From Candidatus Auribacter fodinae (GTDB lineage Bacteria > Auribacterota > Auribacteria > Auribacterales > Auribacteraceae), in contig QZJZ01000014.1 in the NCBI GenBank assembly GCA_003599815.1, positions 1 through 62,794 on the forward strand: a stretch of DNA of 62,794 bases, written 5' to 3'. The position numbers and the translations under genes were made by a program. The first letter of the stretch is position 1, and every line of letters begins with the position of its first letter. This document shows, one piece after another, positions 37,244 to 46,421 of this stretch. The notes beneath the pieces are model-generated. The model saw nothing but the letters and a program-made list of their open reading frames with translations, was not told where the DNA came from and ran no database searches.

Positions 37244-37327
37244 TTTGTCTTGTCCTCATCCCTCTAATCCAGTAGAATAATAAATCTAAAACAACTTTTT
37301 AAATGCATCGAACAGAAAGTTACCGCT

Positions 37328-39169
37328 ATGCGCACTGAAAATAATCTTGAAACTGTATGCAGAATATTTATCCATGCATTAGTGGCTTTTATCCTTGTGT
37401 TTACTCCTTTGAGCTTTGGCGTTGTCAATCCATTGCCTCTTTATTTTACTCATCTGGCTGTTTTACTGCTGACTTTTTTCTGGATATTGAAAATGGCTAT
37501 CTCGAAACGCATTAAACTATTGAAACCGCTTGCCATGTTTTCAGTAATCGCATTCGTTATCTATGCTTTTATTGCAACTAAAAGAAGTGATATTTACTAT
37601 TACTCCCGTAATGAGTTCATTCAGGTTGTTGATTACGCATTGTTTTTTACAGTTGTAATTAACACCTTTCAACGTAAAAAATATGTATATTCTATTTATT
37701 CAATCATTTTAATAGTGGCGGTTGTACTTGCGTCAATTGGTATTATTCAGTACATAAAAAAATCGACAAATGTTTATGGCGTCGGTTTCAAATCGGAACT
37801 GACATCGACAATTATAGAGACTGACAGCGTTGAAGATGTAACTACCTCTTTAAACATTATTGCCAAAGAAAAACCAGAACAATACAAGAATAGGGCGGGA
37901 GGGACATTTGTTTGTCCGAACCACCTTGCTGGTTTTTTACAGCTTGTTTTCCCCATTGCTCTGGCGATTGTCTTATTTTCCCGTTATGTAGTCGGGATAC
38001 GTTTATTGATCGCCTATTGCTTTTTACTCTTAATAGCTGGCTGGATTCTGACTTTTTCACGCGGAGGCTGGATCGCTGGTACGGTTGGCTTGTTGTCTTT
38101 TGTATTTTTCTCATTTTTAAGGGAAGATTCCCGGGGCAATAATGCCTGGATGTTACCTGTAAGCGTGATGATTCTGGCACTGATACTTGTCGGCGTTTTT
38201 GTTAAACCGATACAGGAACGGCTTCTCACTATCAGCCCAACAGGTGACAGCAGCGCTCATACCAGAATAAAAATATGGGCTGACAGTATCGAAATGATCA
38301 AGGAAAAACCGCTTTTTGGTTACGCCCCCGGAGGTTTTTTATGGCATTATCCGCGTTATAAACATGATGGACTGATGCGTAAAGTGACATATACCCATAA
38401 TGATTATTTGAATGCCCTGATTGACTATGGAGCGGTAGGTTTTTGTATTATAATATCATTTTTATTTTGTGTTTTCATAAAATTCCGAAAAATAGGCGAG
38501 TTGTTTGATTTCCCCGACAATCAGGTTCTTTTGATCGGCGGTCTTTCCGCTATGGTGACGGTTGCTGTACATGCGTTGTTTGATTTCAATAATCATATTC
38601 CTAGTAACGCATTCTTAATGCTGTTTATTTCAGGTGTCATTATTGTTATGTCATACAGTACGGAAGATTCATCTGAAGCTTTTTGGAACTTTCGTTTCAT
38701 TAATGAGAACAAACTCTTATTTTACGCTACCGCCTGTCTGTTGTTTTTTGCTGTCGGACTCTCTTTTGCTCATGGGAGCAAGTTGTTTTTATCGGAATTG
38801 TATTCTGATCAGGCATTGGTTTTAAAAGACAATATATTATGGGATTCGGCGCTTGAGCGTTTTGATGATGCGATTGCCCTTGATCCGTCTAACCCAAAAC
38901 TCTATGCCAGTAAGGCTGAAGTAATCGGAGCCAAGACTGTTTTCCAAAAAGGCGATACTGATACTAAAGCGGCCATAGGCCTTTATCACAAGGCTCTCGA
39001 ACTAAACCCATATGAGAGCGACTATCAGTTTAAACTTGCCCTGTTATACCGCCGTATTGGAGAAAATGAAACCACGCGGGATTTATTGAAAAAGGCGATA
39101 GAGCAGGAACCGACAAACCGCGCGTATAAATATCAGTTGCGCAAATATGAGAAAAAACTGAAGAAGTAG
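37328..39169 (+). CDS. O-antigen ligase/polymerase-like membrane protein with C-terminal TPRs
   Basis: The 613-residue product has about 12 helices and the Wzy/WaaL signature. The outer loop contains AHTRIKIWADSIEMIKEKPLFG and YTHNDYLNALIDYG, the HxxxL region that ligases use with lipid-linked substrates. FSRGGWIAG marks the pre-loop helix. Residues 500-613 are two or three TPRs (WDSALERFDDAIALDPSNPKL, GLYHKALELNPYE). It could polymerise repeat units or ligate them to an acceptor; the sequence cannot decide between these. Confidence 0.87.
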   Translation: MRTENNLETVCRIFIHALVAFILVFTPLSFGVVNPLPLYFTHLAVLLLTFFWILKMAISKRIKLLKPLAMFSVIAFVIYAFIATKRSDIYYYSRNEFIQVVDYALFFTVVINTFQRKKYVYSIYSIILIVAVVLASIGIIQYIKKSTNVYGVGFKSELTSTIIETDSVEDVTTSLNIIAKEKPEQYKNRAGGTFVCPNHLAGFLQLVFPIALAIVLFSRYVVGIRLLIAYCFLLLIAGWILTFSRGGWIAGTVGLLSFVFFSFLREDSRGNNAWMLPVSVMILALILVGVFVKPIQERLLTISPTGDSSAHTRIKIWADSIEMIKEKPLFGYAPGGFLWHYPRYKHDGLMRKVTYTHNDYLNALIDYGAVGFCIIISFLFCVFIKFRKIGELFDFPDNQVLLIGGLSAMVTVAVHALFDFNNHIPSNAFLMLFISGVIIVMSYSTEDSSEAFWNFRFINENKLLFYATACLLFFAVGLSFAHGSKLFLSELYSDQALVLKDNILWDSALERFDDAIALDPSNPKLYASKAEVIGAKTVFQKGDTDTKAAIGLYHKALELNPYESDYQFKLALLYRRIGENETTRDLLKKAIEQEPTNRAYKYQLRKYEKKLKK

Positions 39170-39197
39170 TCCATATTCTGACTGAGGAGCCTCCTGC

Positions 39198-40361
39198 ATG
39201 TCACCACAACCGTTGCGGATAGCAATGATCGGACAAAAGGGAATTCCTGCTGTGTACGGCGGAGTAGAACGCCATGTTGAGGAAATATCCAGTCGATTAA
39301 GTTCTCGTGGGCACAAAGTAACTGTCTATTGCCGTCCGTATTATATGCAAGATAACAATTACGATCCTGCTGATACGTCCAGAACAGGTAAGACTGCTAT
39401 CAGGATTTTGCCCACAATTAAATCAAAACATCTTGATGCTATTGTACATACGGCTGTTTGCTCAATGCATTCTTTATTTCAGGAATACGATATCGTTCAT
39501 TATCATGCCATAGGCCCTTCAACATTGTCGATTTTGCCTCGTATGACACTGAAGAAGGTTGTCGCGACAGTGCATGGTTTGGATTGGCAGCGGCAAAAAT
39601 GGAACCGTTTTGCGTCTCTGTATTTGCAGTTTGGCGAGTGGACATCTTTTCATTTCCCGAATAAAACCATTACTGTCTCCAAATCCTTGAAACAGTATTA
39701 TGAGAATAAATACGGTGGTGCGGTCACATATATTCCCAACGGCGTAAACATCCCCAGCTTGTTACCAGCAAATACAATTAAAGAGAAATACGGGTTGGAG
39801 AAAGATTCGTATATTGTGTTTATCAGCAGGCTGGTGCCGGAAAAAGGGTGTCATTATCTTGTAGATTCGTACTCCCAAATTACAACGGACAAAAAACTGG
39901 TAATAGTTGGCGGCTCAAGTCATTCTGATGACTATGTAGCTCAGCTCAAACAACAGGCAAAGGACAACAAAAGCATTATTTTTACCGGAAACGTGTATGG
40001 AAATGAACTTGCTGAATTGTTTAGCAACGCTTATTGTTTTGTCCTGCCGTCCGAGCTGGAAGGATTGCCGATCGTGATCCTTGAAGCGTTAAGTTTCGGT
40101 AAGTGTATACTTGCCAGTGATATTCCTGAAAATAAAGAAGTTATATTGCCGGATAATTCATTGTCTTACGGTTTTACGTTTCGGAACAAAGATACATCTG
40201 ATCTCAGGAGGACGCTGGAGTTTCTTGTTCAGCATCCTGAAGAAGTACGAAAAATGAGTGCAACCACTGTTCCGTATGTGAAAGCAACTTATAACTGGGA
40301 TACGATCACGGATCAGACCGAAGCGCTTTATTATTCTTTATGCAGTCCGAAAGGGGATTAA
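39198..40361 (+). CDS. Family 4 glycosyltransferase
   Basis: The 387-residue GT-B enzyme is retaining and transfers a sugar from a nucleotide donor. IGQKGIPAVYGGVERHVEEIS is the usual N-terminal acceptor loop of GT4 rhamnosyl/mannosyl enzymes. SRLVPEKGCHYLVDSY, and SELEGLPIVILEALSFGK with the ExxxxxxxE pair, form the donor site. GAGGAG precedes the start. Its stop overlaps the stop of the minus-strand rfbB by four bases. Confidence 0.92.
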   Translation: MSPQPLRIAMIGQKGIPAVYGGVERHVEEISSRLSSRGHKVTVYCRPYYMQDNNYDPADTSRTGKTAIRILPTIKSKHLDAIVHTAVCSMHSLFQEYDIVHYHAIGPSTLSILPRMTLKKVVATVHGLDWQRQKWNRFASLYLQFGEWTSFHFPNKTITVSKSLKQYYENKYGGAVTYIPNGVNIPSLLPANTIKEKYGLEKDSYIVFISRLVPEKGCHYLVDSYSQITTDKKLVIVGGSSHSDDYVAQLKQQAKDNKSIIFTGNVYGNELAELFSNAYCFVLPSELEGLPIVILEALSFGKCILASDIPENKEVILPDNSLSYGFTFRNKDTSDLRRTLEFLVQHPEEVRKMSATTVPYVKATYNWDTITDQTEALYYSLCSPKGD

Positions 40362-41371
40362 CGGTTCTTATACATATTATCATAGTAATGTGTATAAGAA
40401 CCGCTCGTACATTCAGATACCCATTCCTGATTTGCGAGGTACCAGTCGATTGTATCTCTTAATCCATCGTGAAAATTGTATTCAGCAGACCAGCCGAGTT
40501 GATTATGCATTTTGGATGAATCTATTGCGTAACGGAAATCGTGTCCTGGACGGTCTTTTACAAATTTAATCAGGGCTTCCGGTTTGTTCAGGATGGACAG
40601 GATTTCCTTGACGATGGCGATGTTTTCCCATTCATTGTCTGAGCCGACATTATATATTTCACCGGGAGTTCCGCGATGGAGTACTGCGTCAATTGCCTTT
40701 GCGTGGTCTTTCACGTGAATCCAATCCCTCACATTTTTTCCTTCTCCGTAGACAGGGAGCGGTTTATCCTCAAGAGCATTTTTTATCATTAAAGGGATCA
40801 GTTTTTCAGGGAATTGAAACGGTCCGTAATTATTGGAACATCGAGTAATAAGCACAGGCATCCTAAAAGTTTTAAAATATGAGCGGGCGATCATATCAGC
40901 GCTTGCTTTTGACGCTGAATATGGGCTATTAGGCGCAAGGTGAGTTTGTTCAGTAAATTTACCGGATGATCCAAGTGATCCATATACTTCATCAGTAGAT
41001 ACTTGCAGAAAACGATCCACTGGAAATTTTCGGGCGGCTTCAAGCATAGTGACTGTGCCTTTAACATTGGTTTCGATGAAAATCTCAGGGCCCATGATAC
41101 TTCGGTCAACATGCGATTCTGCCGCGAAATTCACTATTGCATCTATGGCGAAAGCTGTTAATATATGTTCAACCATTTCAAAGTTGGAGATGTTGCCCTT
41201 TATAAAATGGTAATGAGGATTTTTTTCTACGGATTTCAGATTGGATAAGTTGCCAGCGTAGGTGAGTGCGTCGAGGTTGATTATGGTATAATCCGGATGA
41301 GCATCAAGCATATAGTGTATGAAATTTGACCCAATAAACCCTGCGCCGCCTGTGACAAGTATATTCTTCAT
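40358..41371 (-). CDS. rfbB: dTDP-glucose 4,6-dehydratase
   Basis: RfbB makes dTDP-4-keto-6-deoxyglucose for rhamnose and related sugars. The 337-residue product has the NAD motif GGAGFIGSNF, STDEVYGS (Asp-Glu catalytic pair), YSASKASAD (Tyr/Lys) and YNVGSDNEWEN near the end. The start is ATG 41371, with AGGAGG upstream; the frame extends to 41461 without support. It faces against its neighbours. The companion genes rfbA, rfbC and rfbD are absent from the window. Confidence 0.94.
   Translation of the reverse strand: MKNILVTGGAGFIGSNFIHYMLDAHPDYTIINLDALTYAGNLSNLKSVEKNPHYHFIKGNISNFEMVEHILTAFAIDAIVNFAAESHVDRSIMGPEIFIETNVKGTVTMLEAARKFPVDRFLQVSTDEVYGSLGSSGKFTEQTHLAPNSPYSASKASADMIARSYFKTFRMPVLITRCSNNYGPFQFPEKLIPLMIKNALEDKPLPVYGEGKNVRDWIHVKDHAKAIDAVLHRGTPGEIYNVGSDNEWENIAIVKEILSILNKPEALIKFVKDRPGHDFRYAIDSSKMHNQLGWSAEYNFHDGLRDTIDWYLANQEWVSECTSGSYTHYYDNMYKNR
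40362..40403. terminator. Inverted repeat at the GT4/rfbB convergence
   Basis: A perfect 13-base inverted repeat (CGGTTCTTATACA and complement) with a 16-base loop begins at the end of the GT4 gene and lies inside the 3' coding end of rfbB. It could end both transcripts. It lacks a long T-run, so the terminator call is moderate. Confidence 0.5.
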
Positions 41372-41538
41372 TTTATCCTCCTGATTTGCAGAAATTTTAA
41401 CGTATCTTAGCAAATGAACCTCAGGCATGCAATTGAAAATATTTATATTGCGTTGAAGCACTGATTTATCTTTACGTTACAGATTAAAATAAATACATTA
41501 TATTAAGAATGAAACGATAGCTAAAAAAGGAGATAAGA

Positions 41539-42831
41539 TTGAGTACCCGGAATATATGTGTTGTCGGATTGGGTTATGTCGGTTTGCCGCTGGCGGTTGC
41601 GTTTGGGAATAAACAGCATATTGTCGGTTTTGACATTAACAGTAAGCGTATATCCGCGTTGAAGGCTGGAGCGGATGAAACGCATGAGGTGTCTGATGCC
41701 GAGTTGGCGGCGTCGGATATAGAATTTACTGATAATCCCGAACTGATCGCACATTGTGACTTCATTGTTGTGGCAGTGCCTACTCCGGTCGATCATTCAA
41801 AAACCCCTGATTTGACTGCTGTCCGAAGCGCTACTGCAATTGTCGGGCGCAATTTGTCCAAAGGTGCGATTGTTGTTTATGAAAGCACAGTGTATCCGGG
41901 TGTAACTGAAGATATCTGCATTCCTATTTTGGAACAGGAATCGGGATTGAAGCATGGCGTTGACTTTAAAGTGGGGTATAGCCCTGAGCGTATTAATCCC
42001 GGCGATAAAGAGCATACGATTGATAAAATTGTTAAAGTCGTTTCCGGGGCTGATGGGGAATCTTTGGAAGTTATTGCGGCGGTATATGGCGAAATTATCC
42101 TTGCGGGTATCCATAGGGCGCCAAATATTAAAACTGCTGAAGCGGCAAAAGTTATAGAAAATATTCAGCGTGATTTGAACATCGCTCTGATGAATGAATT
42201 GGCTATAATATTCGAAAAAGTCGGTATTGAGACACGCAAAGTTATTGAAGCCGCGTGCACAAAATGGAATTTTAACCGCTATTTCCCCGGATTAGTCGGC
42301 GGTCATTGTATTGGCGTAGATCCGTATTATCTGACTCATCTCGCGCTCCATCTAGGCATACATCCCAAAGTGATTCTTGCCGGGCGCGACACAAATGACG
42401 GTATGTCGAAATATGTGGCTGAAAAAGTGCTGAAGGAACTGATAAAAGCAGGTAAGGCTCCGAAAGAAGCTCATGTTCTGGTTATGGGACTTACATTCAA
42501 GGAAAACGTTCCTGATATGCGAAACAGCAGGGCGTTTGATGTGATTCGGATTCTGAGGGAGTATACTATCAACGTTACCGGTTGTGATCCGCTTTTACAT
42601 TACGGGACAGTTGAGGGTGAGGCGGTGCGAGTGAAAAACGTGCCTTTTGACTCTATCCTTGATGGAACGGTTGATTGTGTACTGGTTATTAACGCTCATA
42701 ATGTCTTTAAATCAATTACCTTAGATGATTTAAAACGGAAAATGAAAACTCCTCCCATTCTGGTTGACCTGAAAAGTATGTTTTCAAAAGAAAGTGCCTT
42801 AAGGGAAGGATTTTCATACAATAATCTGTGA
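41539..42831 (+). CDS. Nucleotide-sugar dehydrogenase (UDP-HexNAc/UDP-Glc 6-dehydrogenase family)
   Basis: The 430-residue product oxidises C6 of a UDP-sugar to the acid in two NAD steps. It has GLGYVGLPLAVAFG, the central YSPERINPGDKEH, catalytic Cys in VGGHCIGVDPYYL, and GLTFKENVPDMRNSR. GHCIGVDPYYL and the short N-terminal insert place it nearer the TviB/WbpO (UDP-HexNAc) branch than Ugd. Translation starts at TTG, with AAGGAG nine bases upstream. It diverges from rfbB and overlaps the next gene (TGATG). Confidence 0.9.
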   Translation: MSTRNICVVGLGYVGLPLAVAFGNKQHIVGFDINSKRISALKAGADETHEVSDAELAASDIEFTDNPELIAHCDFIVVAVPTPVDHSKTPDLTAVRSATAIVGRNLSKGAIVVYESTVYPGVTEDICIPILEQESGLKHGVDFKVGYSPERINPGDKEHTIDKIVKVVSGADGESLEVIAAVYGEIILAGIHRAPNIKTAEAAKVIENIQRDLNIALMNELAIIFEKVGIETRKVIEAACTKWNFNRYFPGLVGGHCIGVDPYYLTHLALHLGIHPKVILAGRDTNDGMSKYVAEKVLKELIKAGKAPKEAHVLVMGLTFKENVPDMRNSRAFDVIRILREYTINVTGCDPLLHYGTVEGEAVRVKNVPFDSILDGTVDCVLVINAHNVFKSITLDDLKRKMKTPPILVDLKSMFSKESALREGFSYNNL

Positions 42832-44198
42832 TGACTCGACATACCGATGCCCCTCGTATAGTGATTCTTGGCGCCGGCCCTACAGGTTTGGGTGCGGCTT
42901 ATCATTTGTATTCGCTTGGATATACAAACTGGTCAATATATGAGCAGGAAAGTTATGTAGGCGGGTTATCGGCAAGCTTTTGTGATTCAGAAGGGTTTAT
43001 CTGGGATCAGGGCGGGCATGTAACTTTTTCCCACTACAAATTTTTTGACGAATTGCTCGATTTTTCGTGTAAAGATAACCTCCTCTCACATACCCGTAAT
43101 GCCTCGGCATATATGTGCAATCGTTTTGTGCCGTATCCTGTGCAGAATAATATCCGTTATCTGCCTGAACAAAAGATTCTTTCCTGTGTTAATGGTTTGC
43201 TGGATCGGGATAATAGCAAAGAACCGCATCATTTTGCCGATTGGATACAGTCAGTGTTCGGATCAGGCCTAGCAGATCTGTTCATGACTCCGTATAACGA
43301 GAAAGTATGGAGTTGTCCGCTCGATAAAATGGGTTTTAACTGGATCAGCGAACGCGTCAGTGTCATTGATATCAAAAAGGTTCTGGAAACAATTATTCTT
43401 CGCTCCGATGACACAGGCTGGGGGCCGAATAATACCTTTGTATATCCTTTAAAAGGAGGGATACAGGCAATATATCTTCCTGTGCAGAAATGTATAGGGG
43501 GACACCTGCTCCTGAACAAAAAAACCGTGAAAATTGATCTTAAAAAGAAAACGGTGTTCTTTAGTGACGGGAGCAGTGATGCGTATGAATATCTTATCAG
43601 CACAATGCCTTTGGACGTCCTGATTGCTACTATGATAGATTTGCCGGAATACCCGATTATAAAGCAGAAAGCCGAATCTCTTGTTTATAATACAGTTATG
43701 ATTACAGGGCTTGGGATAGCGAGAAAGAATGACGTTAAACGGTGCTGGATATATTTCCCCGAAAAAGAGTTTCCTTGGTATCGTGTTACGTATTTTTCGA
43801 ACTATTCACCACACAATGTACCGGGAGAGAATTATTTTTCGCTGATGGGCGAAATTAGTTATCCTTCGGGTGCTTGCCCTGATAGGAACAGCGTCATCGA
43901 GTCGTCAATCAACGCTTATATACGATGCGGAATTCTCCGCCCGGAAGATCGGGGTTGGATAGTCAGTGAATATACCCGTCTCATACCCCGGGCGTATCCT
44001 GTGCCAAGTTTGGAGCGTGACAGTATATTATCAGTGATTCAACCGTTCCTCATGGATAATGATATTTTTTCGCGCGGGCGGTTCGGCGGGTGGAAATATG
44101 AGGTTGCCAACATGGATCATTCCGTAATGCAGGGGAAAGAAGCGGTAGACGCGATACTATTTAATAAAACTGAAACTGTCTATGACATGAAGGAATAA
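42831..44198 (+). CDS. FAD-dependent amine-oxidase/UGM-like protein
   Basis: The 455-residue flavoprotein has the N-terminal FAD site ILGAGPTGLGAAYHLYSLG and an acidic end of strand 2 (IYEQESYVGGLSASF). It resembles UDP-galactopyranose mutase and the protoporphyrinogen-oxidase-like sugar-locus proteins (TGLGAAY; VWSCPLDKM; SARAYPVPSLERD-like end). UGM ring-contracts UDP-galactopyranose, but the key UGM residues could not be checked. The ATG at 42831 shares its A with the preceding stop, so translation is coupled. Confidence 0.7.
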   Translation: MTRHTDAPRIVILGAGPTGLGAAYHLYSLGYTNWSIYEQESYVGGLSASFCDSEGFIWDQGGHVTFSHYKFFDELLDFSCKDNLLSHTRNASAYMCNRFVPYPVQNNIRYLPEQKILSCVNGLLDRDNSKEPHHFADWIQSVFGSGLADLFMTPYNEKVWSCPLDKMGFNWISERVSVIDIKKVLETIILRSDDTGWGPNNTFVYPLKGGIQAIYLPVQKCIGGHLLLNKKTVKIDLKKKTVFFSDGSSDAYEYLISTMPLDVLIATMIDLPEYPIIKQKAESLVYNTVMITGLGIARKNDVKRCWIYFPEKEFPWYRVTYFSNYSPHNVPGENYFSLMGEISYPSGACPDRNSVIESSINAYIRCGILRPEDRGWIVSEYTRLIPRAYPVPSLERDSILSVIQPFLMDNDIFSRGRFGGWKYEVANMDHSVMQGKEAVDAILFNKTETVYDMKE

Positions 44199-44201
44199 GT
44201 G

Positions 44202-45089
44202 ATGGAAGATCAATACCTTTATACGATCACAATAACGACTCATATGCAGTACGAAACTCCATTGGAAGTCTTTTTTGAAGGGTATCCGAGTAGCGGCATA
44301 GTATTTCAAATAGATTGCGATCATCCCGACAAGATAATCTGTTCTGTATATTTTGATACTGAGCCTGACATAGCTCATATCAGGTTAGCCCTCAAGCAAT
44401 TATTTGAGGAACTTGAAGCGGATGGGTTGCCTGAAGGGGGATTTGAATTGACCAGTTCCATATCTGGTCGTAACGAATGGCTGGAATCATGGAAAGTCCA
44501 CTTTAAAACAATGAAAATAGGAAAGCGATTAGTTGTTACTCCCTCATGGGAGAATTATAAAAAGTCAAAGCCGGATGAGATCGTTATAACCTGTGATCCG
44601 GGAATGGCTTTTGGTACTGGGCAACATCCTACGACCCGGTTTTGCCTTGAAGTTCTTGATGAATACGTCAGATCGGGCTGTTCAGTGCTGGATATGGGAT
44701 GCGGATCCGGCATACTTGCCGTAGCGGCATCAGCATTGGGCGCAGGTGATGTATATGGTTTTGATAATGACCCCGTTGCTATTGAGTTTGCGGAAGAGTT
44801 GTCTAGAACGAATAATACAGCCGCAGGCGTGCATTTTTATTTGTCTGATCTTGACCAGTTCAAACCTGAAAGGAAATATGATATTGTTGTTGCCAACCTT
44901 TTCGCAGAACTGCTAGTACAATATAAAGATACAATCATCCAATTACTCCATAAAGACAGTATACTGGCTTTAACGGGTATTCTTTATACCAGAATGGAAA
45001 TGGTTAGTAGAGAATTCACTGATTGCGGATTAACAGTTATTCGTGCATATCAGGAAAATGAGTGGCGCGGATTACTGTTAAAACCATAA
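44202..45089 (+). CDS. prmA: Ribosomal protein L11 methyltransferase-like (PrmA)
   Basis: PrmA trimethylates lysines of ribosomal protein L11 with SAM. The 295-residue product has a short N-terminal substrate domain, then the PrmA segment DPGMAFGTGQHPTTRFCLEVLDE, SAM motif I VLDMGCGSGILAVAA, and DIVVANLFAELL (post-motif II NPPF-like NLF). ATG 44202 is used because AGGA lies seven bases upstream; GTG 44199 is in frame. It follows the flavoprotein by three bases, an unusual tie between a housekeeping gene and a sugar locus. Confidence 0.92.
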   Translation: MEDQYLYTITITTHMQYETPLEVFFEGYPSSGIVFQIDCDHPDKIICSVYFDTEPDIAHIRLALKQLFEELEADGLPEGGFELTSSISGRNEWLESWKVHFKTMKIGKRLVVTPSWENYKKSKPDEIVITCDPGMAFGTGQHPTTRFCLEVLDEYVRSGCSVLDMGCGSGILAVAASALGAGDVYGFDNDPVAIEFAEELSRTNNTAAGVHFYLSDLDQFKPERKYDIVVANLFAELLVQYKDTIIQLLHKDSILALTGILYTRMEMVSREFTDCGLTVIRAYQENEWRGLLLKP

Positions 45090-45491
45090 TTATAATTTCG
45101 GTTCAGCTTTTTTCTTTACAGGCTTGGCTTCTTTACGCGGAACAAGTTTGATCATCAGTTCCATTTCTCTGCCAAGTTCGTAGTATTGCTGAAAAAATTC
45201 TCCGGCGCGTGTTTTTTCTGAAATTTCATCTTCAGTGAGAATAACAACACTGCCTTCTTTGATGCAAATATACTGCTTCATTGTAGGTGTCCTCCCTCGT
45301 TTAGGTACTAAATATATTTTATACTCTTTATCCGGGTATTTTTGCATGTACTTGAAAAGATCCCACCGTATTTCCCGGCCTTTTTGCTGATACAATTCCT
45401 GAAATACAGGACAGCGTATCTCGCGCGGGCACGACAATTTGCATACCAGTGTATCTTTGAAGTGGTTATAAAAGGGGCAATAAATATTCAT
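45090..45491 (-). CDS. Small protein with N-terminal Cys cluster
   Basis: The 133-residue soluble protein opens with four cysteines (Cys5, Cys17, Cys21, Cys27; Cx11CxxxCx5C) that could hold zinc or an FeS cluster. A middle beta segment is followed by a C-terminal Lys/Pro/Glu-rich tail (KLVPRKEAKPVKKKAEPKL). It is convergent with prmA with no gap between stop codons. It is not recognised as any known family. Confidence 0.6.
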   Translation of the reverse strand: MNIYCPFYNHFKDTLVCKLSCPREIRCPVFQELYQQKGREIRWDLFKYMQKYPDKEYKIYLVPKRGRTPTMKQYICIKEGSVVILTEDEISEKTRAGEFFQQYYELGREMELMIKLVPRKEAKPVKKKAEPKL

Positions 45492-45798
45492 TATACGCTT
45501 ATTATGAGTTTAAGTGAATTTACAACTTCTTACATACACTATATTTACGATTTCGTCAAGCGAGAGTAGCAAATAAACAAAATTGTATGGAAAAGAGGGA
45601 GTGAAACTCGTCTTTTGATATCCGTACTTTTGGATCGTGAAATTAAACATGGAAGGCAGGCGTGAAATGAGCAAAAAATTTTTAACCGCCGCTGGGGCAA
45701 CATGAAACCCTGAGTTACATAATTTTGTCGGCTGTTTGGCACAGGGGATGCTGATTAATCACTCGCTGAAATGAATGCTAAAAAAGGAGAAGGGCACA
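45492..45798. other. 307-base gap between divergent genes
   Basis: No protein frame fits here. The right half (about 45,600-45,760) is richer in G and C than the flanks, with short self-complementary words (GGGG..CCC; CCGCCG..CGGCTG). It precedes the flavin-reductase-like gene, which has AAAGGAG about ten bases before its ATG. A leader RNA is possible; it does not match any riboswitch consensus I know. Confidence 0.4.
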
Positions 45799-46329
45799 AT
45801 GAAGACATTAACGGAAAACGAAGCGTTTGCCCTTGTTTCCCCATGTCCTTTTACTCTCTTGACGTCATTGAATCAACAGAAAAAGCCTTATGTGATGGGA
45901 ATTTCATGGGTTACGAGGACATCATTAAATCCTTGTTTAATGCTTGTAGCTATTGCGCATGACCGATATTCCCATGAAGGAATAAAATTGCATCGGGAAT
46001 TCGTGATTAACTATCCAAACACTGAACAGGAAGAAGCGGCATGGACATCAAGAATGTTATCAGGGAGATGTAACGATAAAGTGAACAAAACCGGATTCGA
46101 GCTGATTGATTCTTTAAAGGTTCAAGCTCCCACGATTAAAGACGCGACCGTTGCGCTTGAATGCAAAGTGGTGAATCTCTTTACGACAGGCGACCATACA
46201 GCTTTTGTTGGAAAAGTGGTGGCTATGCGCGGTAATAAAGACAAAACGCAATATCTTGAAATTAAGTCAATGACCGGTTTCTTTCCGGGAATGAAGCAGT
46301 TGATTCAGATTTCACCAAAAGTATCATGA
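45799..46329 (+). CDS. Flavin-reductase-like domain protein
   Basis: The 176-residue protein has the split-barrel FMN-binding fold: opening MKTLTENEAFALVSPCPFTLLTSLN, then PYVMGISWVTRTSLNPCLMLVAIAHDRYSHEGI and the strand VALECKVVNLFTTGDHTAFVGKVVAM. Members reduce flavin or use FMN as a bound cofactor. ATG 45799 is chosen because of AAAAGGAG at 45781-45788; the upstream TTG/ATG set lacks one. Substrate is unknown. A hairpin terminator follows at 46355. Confidence 0.8.
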   Translation: MKTLTENEAFALVSPCPFTLLTSLNQQKKPYVMGISWVTRTSLNPCLMLVAIAHDRYSHEGIKLHREFVINYPNTEQEEAAWTSRMLSGRCNDKVNKTGFELIDSLKVQAPTIKDATVALECKVVNLFTTGDHTAFVGKVVAMRGNKDKTQYLEIKSMTGFFPGMKQLIQISPKVS

Positions 46330-46354
46330 CATGTTTTCTATAATAGTTAAAAAG

Positions 46355-46395
46355 AATGCCGGAATAGCGATGGTAAATTGTTCCGGCATTTTTGT
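46355..46395. terminator. Bidirectional terminator
   Basis: A perfect ten-base stem (AATGCCGGAA/TTCCGGCATT) has a 16-base loop, with T-rich sequence on the + side and A/T on the - side. It lies between the convergent flavin-reductase (+) and argS (-) genes. Confidence 0.8.
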
Positions 46396-46421
46396 GTTTA
46401 TATAATGTATGTGATGTTTGT

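Noticed and set aside
41539..44198. Complete rhamnose or galactofuranose pathway
   Set aside because: Only one dehydratase, one dehydrogenase and one UGM-like protein are present; the other steps are not in the window, so no named pathway is claimed.
45600..45760. FMN, c-di-GMP or cobalamin riboswitch
   Set aside because: Short words look alike, but the conserved boxes and their order are absent.
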